The translations under genes and the position numbers were made by a program. Source: Opitutaceae bacterium (lineage in GTDB: Bacteria; Verrucomicrobiota; Verrucomicrobiia; Opitutales; Opitutaceae). From it: a stretch of DNA of 20,150 bases. The first letter of the stretch is position 1. Each line of letters opens with the position of its first letter. The DNA lies in NCBI GenBank assembly GCA_009919985.1, contig RGAX01000026.1, forward strand, positions 1 through 20,150, written 5' to 3'. Below, in pieces: positions 13,201-20,150 of the stretch. The notes beneath the pieces are model-generated. The model was not told where the DNA came from and did no database searches. It saw only the letters and a list, made by a program, of their open reading frames with translations.

Positions 13201-14613
13201 TTAAATATGGATCGCTTCGCCGGTGACTGCCGCCGCGGCCTCCATATTGGCTTCGCTCAAGGTCGGATGAGCGTGGATCGTGTGATGAATCTCATCGACC
13301 GAAGCCTCGAGATCCATCGCCAAACCGTACTCCGCGATCAACTCTGTGGCCTCGGAACCGATGATATGCGCGCCGTAGATTTCGCCTGTCTTTGCATCGG
13401 CAATGACTTTGACGAAACCCTCGCTCTCCGCCGCTGCGACCGCCTTGCCGGAAGCCGTGAACGGGAATTTGCCGACTTTGCAAGAAAGTCCTTTTTCCTT
13501 CGCGGCCTTCTCGGTGAGACCTGTACTGGCGACCTGCGGCTGACAATACGTGCAGCCCGGAAAATTTTTCACCCGCTTAGGGTGGCCGTGGCCAAACATG
13601 CCGTTAACCGCGTTGATTGCTTCAAAGGTCGCCACATGCGCGAGCCACGGCGGCCCGATAATGTCGCCTGCCGCGTAAACGCCCTTGATGCTCGTCTGAT
13701 AATCGTCGCCGATTTTTAGGTAACTGCGATCCAGCTCGGGTTTTAGATTGGCCGCAAACGCTCCTTCGAGATTCGCCACTACGCCAATCGCCGACAACAA
13801 CACCTCGGCCTCGACTTCGGTCTTCTGGTCGCCTGCGACGAGATCAACCTTCACCGAGTTTTTGCCGACGCGGAAATTCTCGCACTTCGTATTCGTGTGC
13901 AACGCCACGCCCTGCTTCTCGAACGAACGCGCGAGCGCCTTGGCCACTTCTTCGTCCTCGACGGGTAGAATCTGCGGCAACATCTCGACAAGCGTCACCT
14001 TCGATCCGAAGGAATTATAAAGGTAAGCGAATTCCACGCCGATCGCACCCGCGCCCACGATAATGATCGACTTGGGCAACTTCAGATTAGAAAGCGCCTC
14101 GCGTGAAGTCATTACTCGCACGCCGTCAAATTCGAGTCCAGGAATCCGGCGCATCTTGCAACCGGTAGCGACAAGCACGTTCTTGGCCTTGAGATATTTT
14201 CCGACGTGTTCGCCTTCGGTGATCGTCACCATGCCCGGCGCGGTCACCTGCGCGCGACCAACGAAGTAATCGACCTTGTTTTTCTTAAACAGAAACTCGA
14301 TGCCCTTAGCCATCTGGCCGGCCACGCCGCGCGAACGCTCCATGACTTTGGCGAAATCGAAACCCACGTCTTTCACGGAAATGCCGTAGGCGTCAGCCTT
14401 CTTGATTTTTTGGAAAAGCTCCGCGCTCTTCAGTAACGCCTTGGTCGGGATACAGCCCCAATTAAGGCAAGTGCCCCCCGCGCGCTCCATCTCGATGCAC
14501 GCGACTTTCTTGCCGAGTTGTCCGGCGCGGATCGCACCCGCGTAGCCCGCTGGGCCACCGCCAATGACAACGAGATCGTATTCCATGGATTCTGCCATGT
14601 CGCCAAGCTGCAA
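13201..14613 (-). CDS. lpdA: Dihydrolipoyl dehydrogenase (E3)
   Basis: This flavoprotein reoxidises dihydrolipoamide in the pyruvate and 2-oxoglutarate dehydrogenase complexes or the glycine cleavage system. The 470-residue product has the FAD-binding VIGGGPAGYAGA (17-28) and the redox-active disulfide GTCLNWGCIPTKAL with C49 and C54. The NAD-binding IIIVGAGAIGVEFAYLYNSF (about 190-209) and an FAD-contacting AAGDIIGPPWLAHVA follow. The C-terminal HAHPTLSE holds the catalytic His-Glu pair. ATG codons at 14598 (MAESMEYD) and 14586 (MEYDLVV) are possible starts. The TTG at 14611-14613 is preferred because two GGAGG sequences precede it at workable distance. The holin-like gene on the same strand ends 36 bases upstream. 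No E1 or E2 genes are nearby. Confidence 0.95.
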   Translation of the reverse strand: MQLGDMAESMEYDLVVIGGGPAGYAGAIRAGQLGKKVACIEMERAGGTCLNWGCIPTKALLKSAELFQKIKKADAYGISVKDVGFDFAKVMERSRGVAGQMAKGIEFLFKKNKVDYFVGRAQVTAPGMVTITEGEHVGKYLKAKNVLVATGCKMRRIPGLEFDGVRVMTSREALSNLKLPKSIIIVGAGAIGVEFAYLYNSFGSKVTLVEMLPQILPVEDEEVAKALARSFEKQGVALHTNTKCENFRVGKNSVKVDLVAGDQKTEVEAEVLLSAIGVVANLEGAFAANLKPELDRSYLKIGDDYQTSIKGVYAAGDIIGPPWLAHVATFEAINAVNGMFGHGHPKRVKNFPGCTYCQPQVASTGLTEKAAKEKGLSCKVGKFPFTASGKAVAAAESEGFVKVIADAKTGEIYGAHIIGSEATELIAEYGLAMDLEASVDEIHHTIHAHPTLSEANMEAAAAVTGEAIHI

Positions 14614-14616
14614 TCG

Positions 14617-14627
14617 CCTCCACCTCC
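14617..14627 (-). promoter_or_regulatory. Double Shine-Dalgarno before the lpdA TTG start
   Basis: On the minus strand GGAGGTGGAGG precedes the TTG at 14611-14613, with the two GGAGG cores 3 and 9 bases from it. The internal ATGs lie 18 or more bases from the nearest core. This favours TTG. Few other genes in the window have such a strong site. Confidence 0.5.
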
Positions 14628-14649
14628 GTCAAACGGAAACTCCGCTTCT

Positions 14650-15078
14650 TTAAATATCAATCACATCAGCCGGCTTTTCCTTTTTCGACCGCGTCGGGCC
14701 CCCAACGCCTCCACTCGGCCCCCGCGGACCGCGCGTAAACACGTTCAAAACCAGATTCGTAACGCTCACAACGATCGCGCCACCCACCGCCGACCAAAAG
14801 CTCGCCACGTAAAAACCGTCCACCAATCTAGCAACCAGCAAAAACAACAAGGCATTGATCACGACCATCCCCAAGCCCAAGGTGAGCAAAATGAAGGGCA
14901 GCGTAAACAGCACCATCAACGGCTTCAGGATCGCGTTGAAGAAACTCAATAATACGACCACGACCAACAACGTCGAACCGCTGTCGCAGCGGATGCCGAT
15001 CCCAAGTTTGGTTGCGAGCATAACGCCAAGCGCGAGGATCGCCCAACGCATGAACAGTTGCGATAACGCCGAATTCAT
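14650..15078 (-). CDS. Four-helix membrane protein of phage holin superfamily IV
   Basis: The 142-residue protein consists mainly of hydrophobic segments: about 9-28, 36-55, 56-88 (two close helices or one re-entrant stretch) and 94-115. The motif FFNAILKPLMVLFTLPFILLTLG (46-68) is typical of the Phage_holin_4_2 (PF04020) group. Despite the name these are common chromosomal membrane proteins of unknown function, and no phage genes are nearby. The tail (GPRGPSGGVGGPTRSKKEKP) is polar, flexible and basic. The frame opens 12 codons earlier at a TTG, but ATG 15076-15078 (MNSALSQLF), with a GGAG sequence 11 bases before it, starts right before the first helix. It precedes lpdA on the same strand and diverges from the glycosyltransferase gene by 35 bases. 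Confidence 0.8.
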   Translation of the reverse strand: MNSALSQLFMRWAILALGVMLATKLGIGIRCDSGSTLLVVVVLLSFFNAILKPLMVLFTLPFILLTLGLGMVVINALLFLLVARLVDGFYVASFWSAVGGAIVVSVTNLVLNVFTRGPRGPSGGVGGPTRSKKEKPADVIDI

Positions 15079-15113
15079 AGTCCGCCACTCTCCGCCCTGC
15101 TGATTAACCGGCA

Positions 15114-16220
15114 ATGAAAATTCTCATCGTCCAAGACTACCTCCGCAGCGGTGGCACCGAGCGACAATCCGTTCTCCTCGCCCACGCTTTTAGCGCGGCG
15201 GGTCACCCCACCACACTTTTGACGTTTCGACCCCGCGGAGCGTTGCAGAGCACGCTCGCGCCCACCGTTAAGCACCAGGCGCTTCAGTCATTCGATACGC
15301 ATCTAGATTGGTTCGCCCCCGGGTTATTCAACGCCGTCGAGGCTGCCACACCCGACCTGATTTTGTGCATGGGACGCATGGCGAATTGTTACGCGTTTGC
15401 CCTGCGTAACCTCGTGCAAGATCGCTGGCCCCGTACCGCTGTGGTCGCAACCATGCGTACAGGAAAATCCCTACCCTACTTCTTTCGGCGCTCGCTGCGC
15501 GCAGCTACTCATATCGTCGCCAACAGCCATGAAGCCAGCGCCACGCTTTACGGCCGTTACGGCATACCCGGGGACAAAATTTCCGTCATCCATAACTCTC
15601 TTGTTTTCCCAGCACCCGCCGCGCCTACCTTCGCTGCCGCCCTTCGCGCCCAACAAGGTGCCACCGCCACAACGAAGATCCTGCTTAACGTGGCCATGTT
15701 TCGCCCCGAGAAAAACCAGCGCGAACTGATCCACCTCGCCGCCGGCATTCCCACATCTACAAATTGGCAGCTCTGGCTCGCCGGCGAAGGTCCAGCCCGC
15801 GCCTCATGCGAACAGCTCGCCGCCGAGCTCGGCCTGAGCGAGCGCGTACGCTTTTTGGGGTTTTTGCGCGATCCCGCCCCGCTTTACGCCGCGGCCGACA
15901 TCGCCGTCCATACCTCCGAAAGCGAATCTTTGTCCAATTTTTTGATCGAGGCCCAAGCCCACGGCCTGCCCGCAGTCGCCTACGATGCGCAGGGCATCGG
16001 CGAGTGTTTTATCTCCGGTCACACCGGCTGGGTGATCCCCCGCGACGACCGTTTGGCCTTCCACGCTGCCCTCGCCCCGCTCTTTCAACTCTCGAACTCC
16101 GCCCGCGGCGAATTGGCGAGTGCCGCTCGCAGCTACGCCCGCACAAGCTTCGATCCCGCCCGCCAAGTCACGGCGTACCTCGACCTCTTCGCCCACCTTT
16201 ATTCCCGCGCCCAACCATGA
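15114..16220 (+). CDS. Glycosyltransferase family 4-like protein
   Basis: The 368-residue protein has the GT-B two-domain layout. The N-terminal Rossmann domain begins MKILIVQDYLRSGGTERQ, with the glycine-rich acceptor-domain loop (GGTE, 13-16). The donor-sugar domain includes LLNVAMFRPEKNQRELIHLA (190-209), WLAGEGP (221-227), RVRFLGFLRDPAPLYAAADI (244-263) and the E-x7-E motif ESLSNFLIE (E271, E279), which contacts the nucleotide sugar in GT4 retaining enzymes. It likely adds a sugar to a lipid or polysaccharide at the cytoplasmic face. The donor and acceptor cannot be read from sequence. There is no Shine-Dalgarno sequence before the ATG. The stop overlaps the start of the DeoR-type gene (ATGA), suggesting one operon. 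Confidence 0.9.
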   Translation: MKILIVQDYLRSGGTERQSVLLAHAFSAAGHPTTLLTFRPRGALQSTLAPTVKHQALQSFDTHLDWFAPGLFNAVEAATPDLILCMGRMANCYAFALRNLVQDRWPRTAVVATMRTGKSLPYFFRRSLRAATHIVANSHEASATLYGRYGIPGDKISVIHNSLVFPAPAAPTFAAALRAQQGATATTKILLNVAMFRPEKNQRELIHLAAGIPTSTNWQLWLAGEGPARASCEQLAAELGLSERVRFLGFLRDPAPLYAAADIAVHTSESESLSNFLIEAQAHGLPAVAYDAQGIGECFISGHTGWVIPRDDRLAFHAALAPLFQLSNSARGELASAARSYARTSFDPARQVTAYLDLFAHLYSRAQP

Positions 16221-16981
16221 CCAACCAACAGCGCACCGACTCCATCGAACGCTATTTGCGCGAGCACAAATACGCTGATCTGCACACGCTCGCCACGCGC
16301 TTCGGTGGCTCGCTTTCCACGGTACGTCGTGTCCTCGATTCGCTTGAAACCCGCGGCATCGCCCGTCGCCACCACGGCGGTGCATCGCTGATCGAGACGG
16401 ATGCCTTCGCCCAAGAGTACGATTTCATCGCCCGCAACCAGCGCCATCCCGACGAGAAATTCGCCATCGCACGACTTGTAGCCGACCAAGTCCAACCCGG
16501 CATGACCGTCATCCTCGACGGCGGCAGCACCACCTACGCCGTCGCTCGCCTACTCGCCGATAAACACCTCCAAGTTATCACCAACTCGCTCCCCATCGCC
16601 TCCCTTTTCGGTGAGATCGGCAGCGTCGAAACCATCGTCACCGGCGGCAGTATTTATAGCCGCCTTGGCGTCCTCGTCGGCCCATTGTGCGAACAATCCT
16701 TCGAGCAAACTCACGCCGACCTCGCGATCCTCGGCGGCGCCGGCATCACCGAAAACGGCATCTGGAATCACAACGCCCTCATCGTCGCTGCGCAGCGCAA
16801 GATGATTGGCGCGGCGGAACGCACGATTTTCGCCCTCGATAAATCCAAGTTTGGACGCAAAGCCCTCAGCCTCACCACTCCTTTCGACGCTCGCTTCACC
16901 ATCGTCACCGACACGCGCCCAACCCCCTCTGTAATCCGCTCCATCAATAACGCCGGCGCCAAACTCACCCTCACGCGCTAG
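16217..16981 (+). CDS. DeoR/GlpR-family transcriptional regulator
   Basis: The 254-residue protein has an N-terminal winged helix-turn-helix (residues 5-57: ERYLREHKYADLHTLATRFG, STVRRVLDSLETRGIARRHHGG). The DeoR sugar-phosphate sensor domain follows, with the phosphate-binding DGGSTTYAVA (101-110), TNSLPIA, the GG...GILGGAGIT-like loop (LAILGGAGITENGIWNHN) and DKSKFGRKAL. Such proteins usually repress sugar-utilisation operons until a phosphorylated sugar binds. The same frame stays open far upstream through the glycosyltransferase gene, but ATG 16217-16219 is the family start and overlaps the previous stop by four bases, so translation is probably coupled. Its target is unknown. The only near neighbours are the glycosyltransferase and uvrA, not a sugar catabolic operon. 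Confidence 0.9.
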   Translation: MTNQQRTDSIERYLREHKYADLHTLATRFGGSLSTVRRVLDSLETRGIARRHHGGASLIETDAFAQEYDFIARNQRHPDEKFAIARLVADQVQPGMTVILDGGSTTYAVARLLADKHLQVITNSLPIASLFGEIGSVETIVTGGSIYSRLGVLVGPLCEQSFEQTHADLAILGGAGITENGIWNHNALIVAAQRKMIGAAERTIFALDKSKFGRKALSLTTPFDARFTIVTDTRPTPSVIRSINNAGAKLTLTR

Positions 16982-17047
16982 TGCGCGTCACCCGCTCGAG
17001 TCGTACCGCGAACTTACGTCGGGATTTGCGTTCTCTACCGGTCTATT

Positions 17048-17065
17048 CATCCGTGCCCATCCGTG
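17048..17065 (+). repeat. Two copies of catccgtg at 10-bp spacing
   Basis: catccgtg occurs at 17048-17055 and again at 17058-17065, followed by gtta. The second copy contains the GTG proposed as the uvrA start. Similar short 'catccgtg...ccgtggtta' repeats are, from memory, common between genes in Verrucomicrobiota and related phyla; I could not check this here. Confidence 0.4.
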
Positions 17066-20000
17066 GTTAAAAAATCTTCCGCCCTTTCCGTCGCCCCCAC
17101 CATCGCCGCTCCCGAGTGCATTCGTCTTCGCGGCGTCCGTCAAAATAACCTCAAGGGCTTCGACCTCGATCTGCCGCTCGGCCGCTACGTGGTTGTCACC
17201 GGCCTGAGCGGCGCGGGTAAATCTTCACTCGTTTTCGACACACTCCACGCCGAAGGCCAGCGCCGCTACGTCGAGACGTTCTCGGCGTACACCCGTCAGT
17301 TTCTCGATCTCCTCGACAAACCCAAAGTCGACTCAATCGAAAATATCCGCCCGTCCATCGCCATCGAACAGACCAACACCGTAAAAACGTCCCGCTCCAC
17401 TGTCGGTACGATGACAGAGCTCACTGATTTTTTTAAAGTTTGGTTCTCCCAAGTAGCCACCTGTTACGACCCCGCCACCGGTGAGTCCATCGACGATGAC
17501 AACCCGCCTTCGATTTGGAAAAAATCTTTTGCAGCCCATCCAGCCCGCACCGCGCTCATCTCCTTCCGAGTAGAGAAACCCGCCAACCTCACGTGGCCAG
17601 AAATCCTCACCAGCCTCAAAAACCAAGGCTATGTCCGCGTCCTCGTCGCCTCGAACGTCCACAAGATCGAAGCGCTTCTCGCCGAACCGTCTAAATTTGA
17701 AGACCAGCTTCCCTCCGGCACCTCACTCTTCGTCATCCAAGACCGCGTCGCTGTTGTAGCCGGCCAGCGCGCGCGTTTCCTCGAAGCCGTCGAAACCTCA
17801 CTCCATTTCGGCCACGGCCAAATTTATCTATTTGCGGCGGAGACTTTCGAGGAGCTGGGCCACTTTTCCCGCGGCCTCCACTCACCCAAAACCGGTCGCA
17901 CGTTTCGCGCGGCCTCGCCCGCCCTCTTTTCCTTCAACTCTCCGCTCGGCGCCTGCCCCAAGTGCCGCGGCTTCGGGCGGGTCATCGAAGTCGACTACCG
18001 CCTAGCGATCCCCGACCAATCGCTGTCCATCAATGGCGGCGCACTCAAATGTTGGGAAGGCGAGGTCTACCGCGCTTCTCTCGACGACCTGCGCGTTTTC
18101 GCCAAAAAGAAAAAAATTCCTACCGACGTCCCGTTCGCCACGCTAACCGATGAGCAAAAATCCTTTATCATCGACGGCGAACCTGGCTATGGCGACGAGA
18201 ACAACAAGACGTGGCCCCAGTACTGGTACGGCATAAAGGGATTCTTTCGCTGGCTCGAAAAGACGACGTACAAGATGCATGTGCGCGTCTTTCTTTCGCG
18301 CTATCGCGCGTATAACCCGTGCCCTGATTGCCGCGGCCAACGCCTCCAACCTGAATCCCTCTGCTGGCAATGGCAGAGGCACACCCTGCCCGAGCTTTAC
18401 CAACTCCCGGTCAGCACCCTGCTCGATCTGATCACCCCTACCGCCCAGCCCGCACCCGAATCCAACGCAAGCGCATCGGCTCCGCCGGATCACGCTCTCC
18501 AGTCGATTCTTACGCGGCTGCGTTACTTGCAACAAGTCGGCCTCGGCTACCTCACGCTCGAGCGCCAATCCAAAACGCTTTCCGGCGGCGAGGTCCAGCG
18601 CGTCAACCTCACTAGCTGCTTAGGCACCTGCCTCGTCGACACGTTGTTTGTCCTCGACGAACCGAGCGTGGGCCTTCACCCGCGCGACATCGACCGACTT
18701 ATCGCTATCATCCGTACGCTCACTGACGCCGGTAACACCGTAGTCGTCGTAGAGCATGACGAGGCCATGATCCGCGCCGCGGATCACGTCATCGAAATCG
18801 GACCCGAACCCGGCGCCCGAGGTGGCCATGTTGTTTTCCAAGGCGATGTACCAGCGTTGCTCGCATCTGAAAGCAGCATCACCGGTCAGTACCTTTCCGG
18901 CCGCCAATCCATCCCGTTGCCCGCGAAGCGCCGCCCTGTGCCTGCGAACCACCCTTCGCTCCATTTTAAAAACGCCACCAAGCACAACCTGCGCGAGCTC
19001 TCCTTCCGTCTTCCGCTGCAGCGGCTCGTGTGCCTCAGTGGCGTATCCGGTTCCGGCAAGTCTACGCTACTGGATAACGTCATCCACCAAGGCCTTCTCG
19101 CCCAAAAACTCCAACTTACAGAGGATCCGGCCGTAATCGCCGCCATCACAAGCGACCTCGCGTTTTCAGAAATTGTCCTCGTCGATCAATCCCCGCTCTC
19201 GCGTACACCCCGCTCCAATCCAGCGCTCTACACGGAAGCTTGGGAACTCATCCGCGAACTCTACGCGGCGACGCCAGCCGCCGCCGCCGCCGGTTTCAAC
19301 GCTTCGAGTTTTTCGTTCAACTCAGGCGAGGGCCGCTGTGATCACTGCCAAGGCCTCGGCTACGAACGCGTCGAGATGCAATTTCTCTCTGATGTCTTCG
19401 TCCCATGCCCCGTCTGCGAGGGCCGCCGTTTTAAACCTGAGGTGCTCGCGATTCGCTGGCAGGATCGCTCCGTCGCTGACCTGCTCGCGACCAGCGTGAC
19501 CGACGCTGTCCCACTGTTTAGCGATACACCCAGCGATCGCCCCCAAACCCCCGCGCAAGCTCGCAATGCCGCCGCCGCGCTCGCAACCATTAGACAACGG
19601 CTTTCGACGCTTGAATCCGTCGGCCTCGGCTACCTCACCCTCGGCCAACCCCTCAACACCCTCAGCGGAGGCGAATCGCAACGCCTAAAACTCGTCCGTT
19701 ACCTCAGCGCTTTCTCTTCCGCTTCAGCTGCCCACTCCGATTTTCCCAAGTCAACGTCAACCCCGCCGGCTCCGACGAGCGGAGCGCTGATCCTACTCGA
19801 CGAACCAACCACCGGCCTCCACCGCCACGACGTCAAACGCCTGCTCGCCGCGCTCCACGCCCTCGTCGAGGCAGGACACAGTCTCGTGGTCATCGAACAC
19901 AATCTCGACGTCCTGAAATCCGCCGACTGGATTCTCGAAGTCGGTCCCGAGGCCGGCGCTGCCGGCGGTCAGATCATCGCCGAAGGGCCGCCCGAACTCA

Positions 20001-20150
20001 TTCTTCGGTCCACGACAGCGACTACGCCATTTCTCATGGCCGCGCTCGCCATGGATTCGGAATCACTTCCGCGCGCGGCCGACTCCGCCGCGCCTTATTA
20101 CCGCCGCGCGACTCCCGCCTTCGCCTCAGCGCTACGCATCGAGGGCGCCC
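17063..20150 (+). CDS. uvrA: UvrA excinuclease subunit A, runs past the window end (possible tandem UvrA)
   Basis: UvrA is the damage-recognising ABC ATPase of nucleotide excision repair, working with UvrB. The frame is open for 1029 codons to the window edge. Module one has Walker A GLSGAGKS (47-54), zinc pairs CPKC (298/301) and CPDC (420/423), signature LSGGE (506-510) and Walker B with D532 (LDEPSVGLHP). Module two has Walker A GVSGSGKST (660-668), zinc pairs CDHC (759/762) and CPVC (782/785), signature LSGGE (867-871) and Walker B D913 (LLDEPTTGLH). A normal UvrA of about 950 residues would end soon after GGQIIAEGPPEL, but this frame continues about 40 residues to FASALRIEGA, which resembles a UvrA N-terminus. 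The start is GTG 17063, 81 bases after the DeoR-type stop. No Shine-Dalgarno is visible. Confidence 0.93.
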   Translation, partial: MVKKSSALSVAPTIAAPECIRLRGVRQNNLKGFDLDLPLGRYVVVTGLSGAGKSSLVFDTLHAEGQRRYVETFSAYTRQFLDLLDKPKVDSIENIRPSIAIEQTNTVKTSRSTVGTMTELTDFFKVWFSQVATCYDPATGESIDDDNPPSIWKKSFAAHPARTALISFRVEKPANLTWPEILTSLKNQGYVRVLVASNVHKIEALLAEPSKFEDQLPSGTSLFVIQDRVAVVAGQRARFLEAVETSLHFGHGQIYLFAAETFEELGHFSRGLHSPKTGRTFRAASPALFSFNSPLGACPKCRGFGRVIEVDYRLAIPDQSLSINGGALKCWEGEVYRASLDDLRVFAKKKKIPTDVPFATLTDEQKSFIIDGEPGYGDENNKTWPQYWYGIKGFFRWLEKTTYKMHVRVFLSRYRAYNPCPDCRGQRLQPESLCWQWQRHTLPELYQLPVSTLLDLITPTAQPAPESNASASAPPDHALQSILTRLRYLQQVGLGYLTLERQSKTLSGGEVQRVNLTSCLGTCLVDTLFVLDEPSVGLHPRDIDRLIAIIRTLTDAGNTVVVVEHDEAMIRAADHVIEIGPEPGARGGHVVFQGDVPALLASESSITGQYLSGRQSIPLPAKRRPVPANHPSLHFKNATKHNLRELSFRLPLQRLVCLSGVSGSGKSTLLDNVIHQGLLAQKLQLTEDPAVIAAITSDLAFSEIVLVDQSPLSRTPRSNPALYTEAWELIRELYAATPAAAAAGFNASSFSFNSGEGRCDHCQGLGYERVEMQFLSDVFVPCPVCEGRRFKPEVLAIRWQDRSVADLLATSVTDAVPLFSDTPSDRPQTPAQARNAAAALATIRQRLSTLESVGLGYLTLGQPLNTLSGGESQRLKLVRYLSAFSSASAAHSDFPKSTSTPPAPTSGALILLDEPTTGLHRHDVKRLLAALHALVEAGHSLVVIEHNLDVLKSADWILEVGPEAGAAGGQIIAEGPPELILRSTTATTPFLMAALAMDSESLPRAADSAAPYYRRATPAFASALRIEGA

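Noticed and set aside
14650..15078. Holin-like protein as evidence of a prophage
   Set aside because: Holin superfamily IV members are common chromosomal membrane proteins, and no phage structural, lysis or integrase gene is present.
15764..16216. Upstream extension of the DeoR-type frame through the glycosyltransferase gene
   Set aside because: The extension is Arg/Pro-rich shadow sequence. The family start is at 16217, overlapping the previous stop.
1..20150. CRISPR arrays, rRNA genes, defence or biosynthetic gene clusters
   Set aside because: No regularly spaced direct repeats beyond the two short tandem pairs reported, no rRNA-like sequence, and the genes are mainly housekeeping.

Overview
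The window is GC-rich, gene-dense bacterial chromosome. The gene content suggests Verrucomicrobiota, probably an Opitutaceae-like member. Pointers are a CtsR-less mcsA-mcsB-clpC cluster outside Firmicutes, a stand-alone pseudopilin-like protein with a GFTLIE leader, a CBS/DRTGG-type pyrophosphatase, many starts without a Shine-Dalgarno sequence, and a UvrA that appears to run on into a second module. The taxonomic call is inference from family content; no marker gene such as 16S rRNA is present.

Left part (1-3.4 kb), disturbed region: a short GlmS-like tail ends in an early stop whose TGA overlaps the ATG of a dihydrodipicolinate-synthase-family gene (113-1078). About 640 bases without a recognisable gene follow. 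Then comes the C-terminal remnant of an unidentified protein (1716-1905), cut by an intact IS3-family element of about 1.28 kb (orfA/orfB, A7 frameshift site, imperfect inverted repeats). A short possible remnant of the same gene and a 24-bp tandem repeat lie beyond it.

Middle part (3.4-10.5 kb), housekeeping genes mostly on the minus strand: tRNA-Val(TAC) with its terminator, asd (aspartate-semialdehyde dehydrogenase, for lysine/threonine/methionine and diaminopimelate synthesis), and a divergent L,D-transpeptidase whose 5' end lies against or inside asd. Next is the protein-arginine-phosphorylation and proteolysis operon mcsA-mcsB-clpC, ending in a strong hairpin terminator, with ilvE-type branched-chain aminotransferase upstream of it. 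McsA/McsB should mark damaged proteins with phospho-arginine and ClpC should feed them to ClpP.

Right part (10.6-20.15 kb): a pseudopilin-like protein with its own terminator; a CBS/DRTGG manganese pyrophosphatase broken by a one-base frameshift near 11895; a minus-strand pair of lpdA (dihydrolipoamide dehydrogenase) and a four-helix holin-superfamily-IV membrane protein; a translationally coupled glycosyltransferase and DeoR-type regulator; and uvrA, which has two complete ABC modules and then continues past the normal UvrA end into the window edge.

I see no CRISPR array, prophage, defence island or clearly novel multi-gene system. The points most worth following up are the run-on UvrA, the frameshifted pyrophosphatase, the CtsR-less arginine-kinase operon, and the rearranged IS3 neighbourhood with its repeats.
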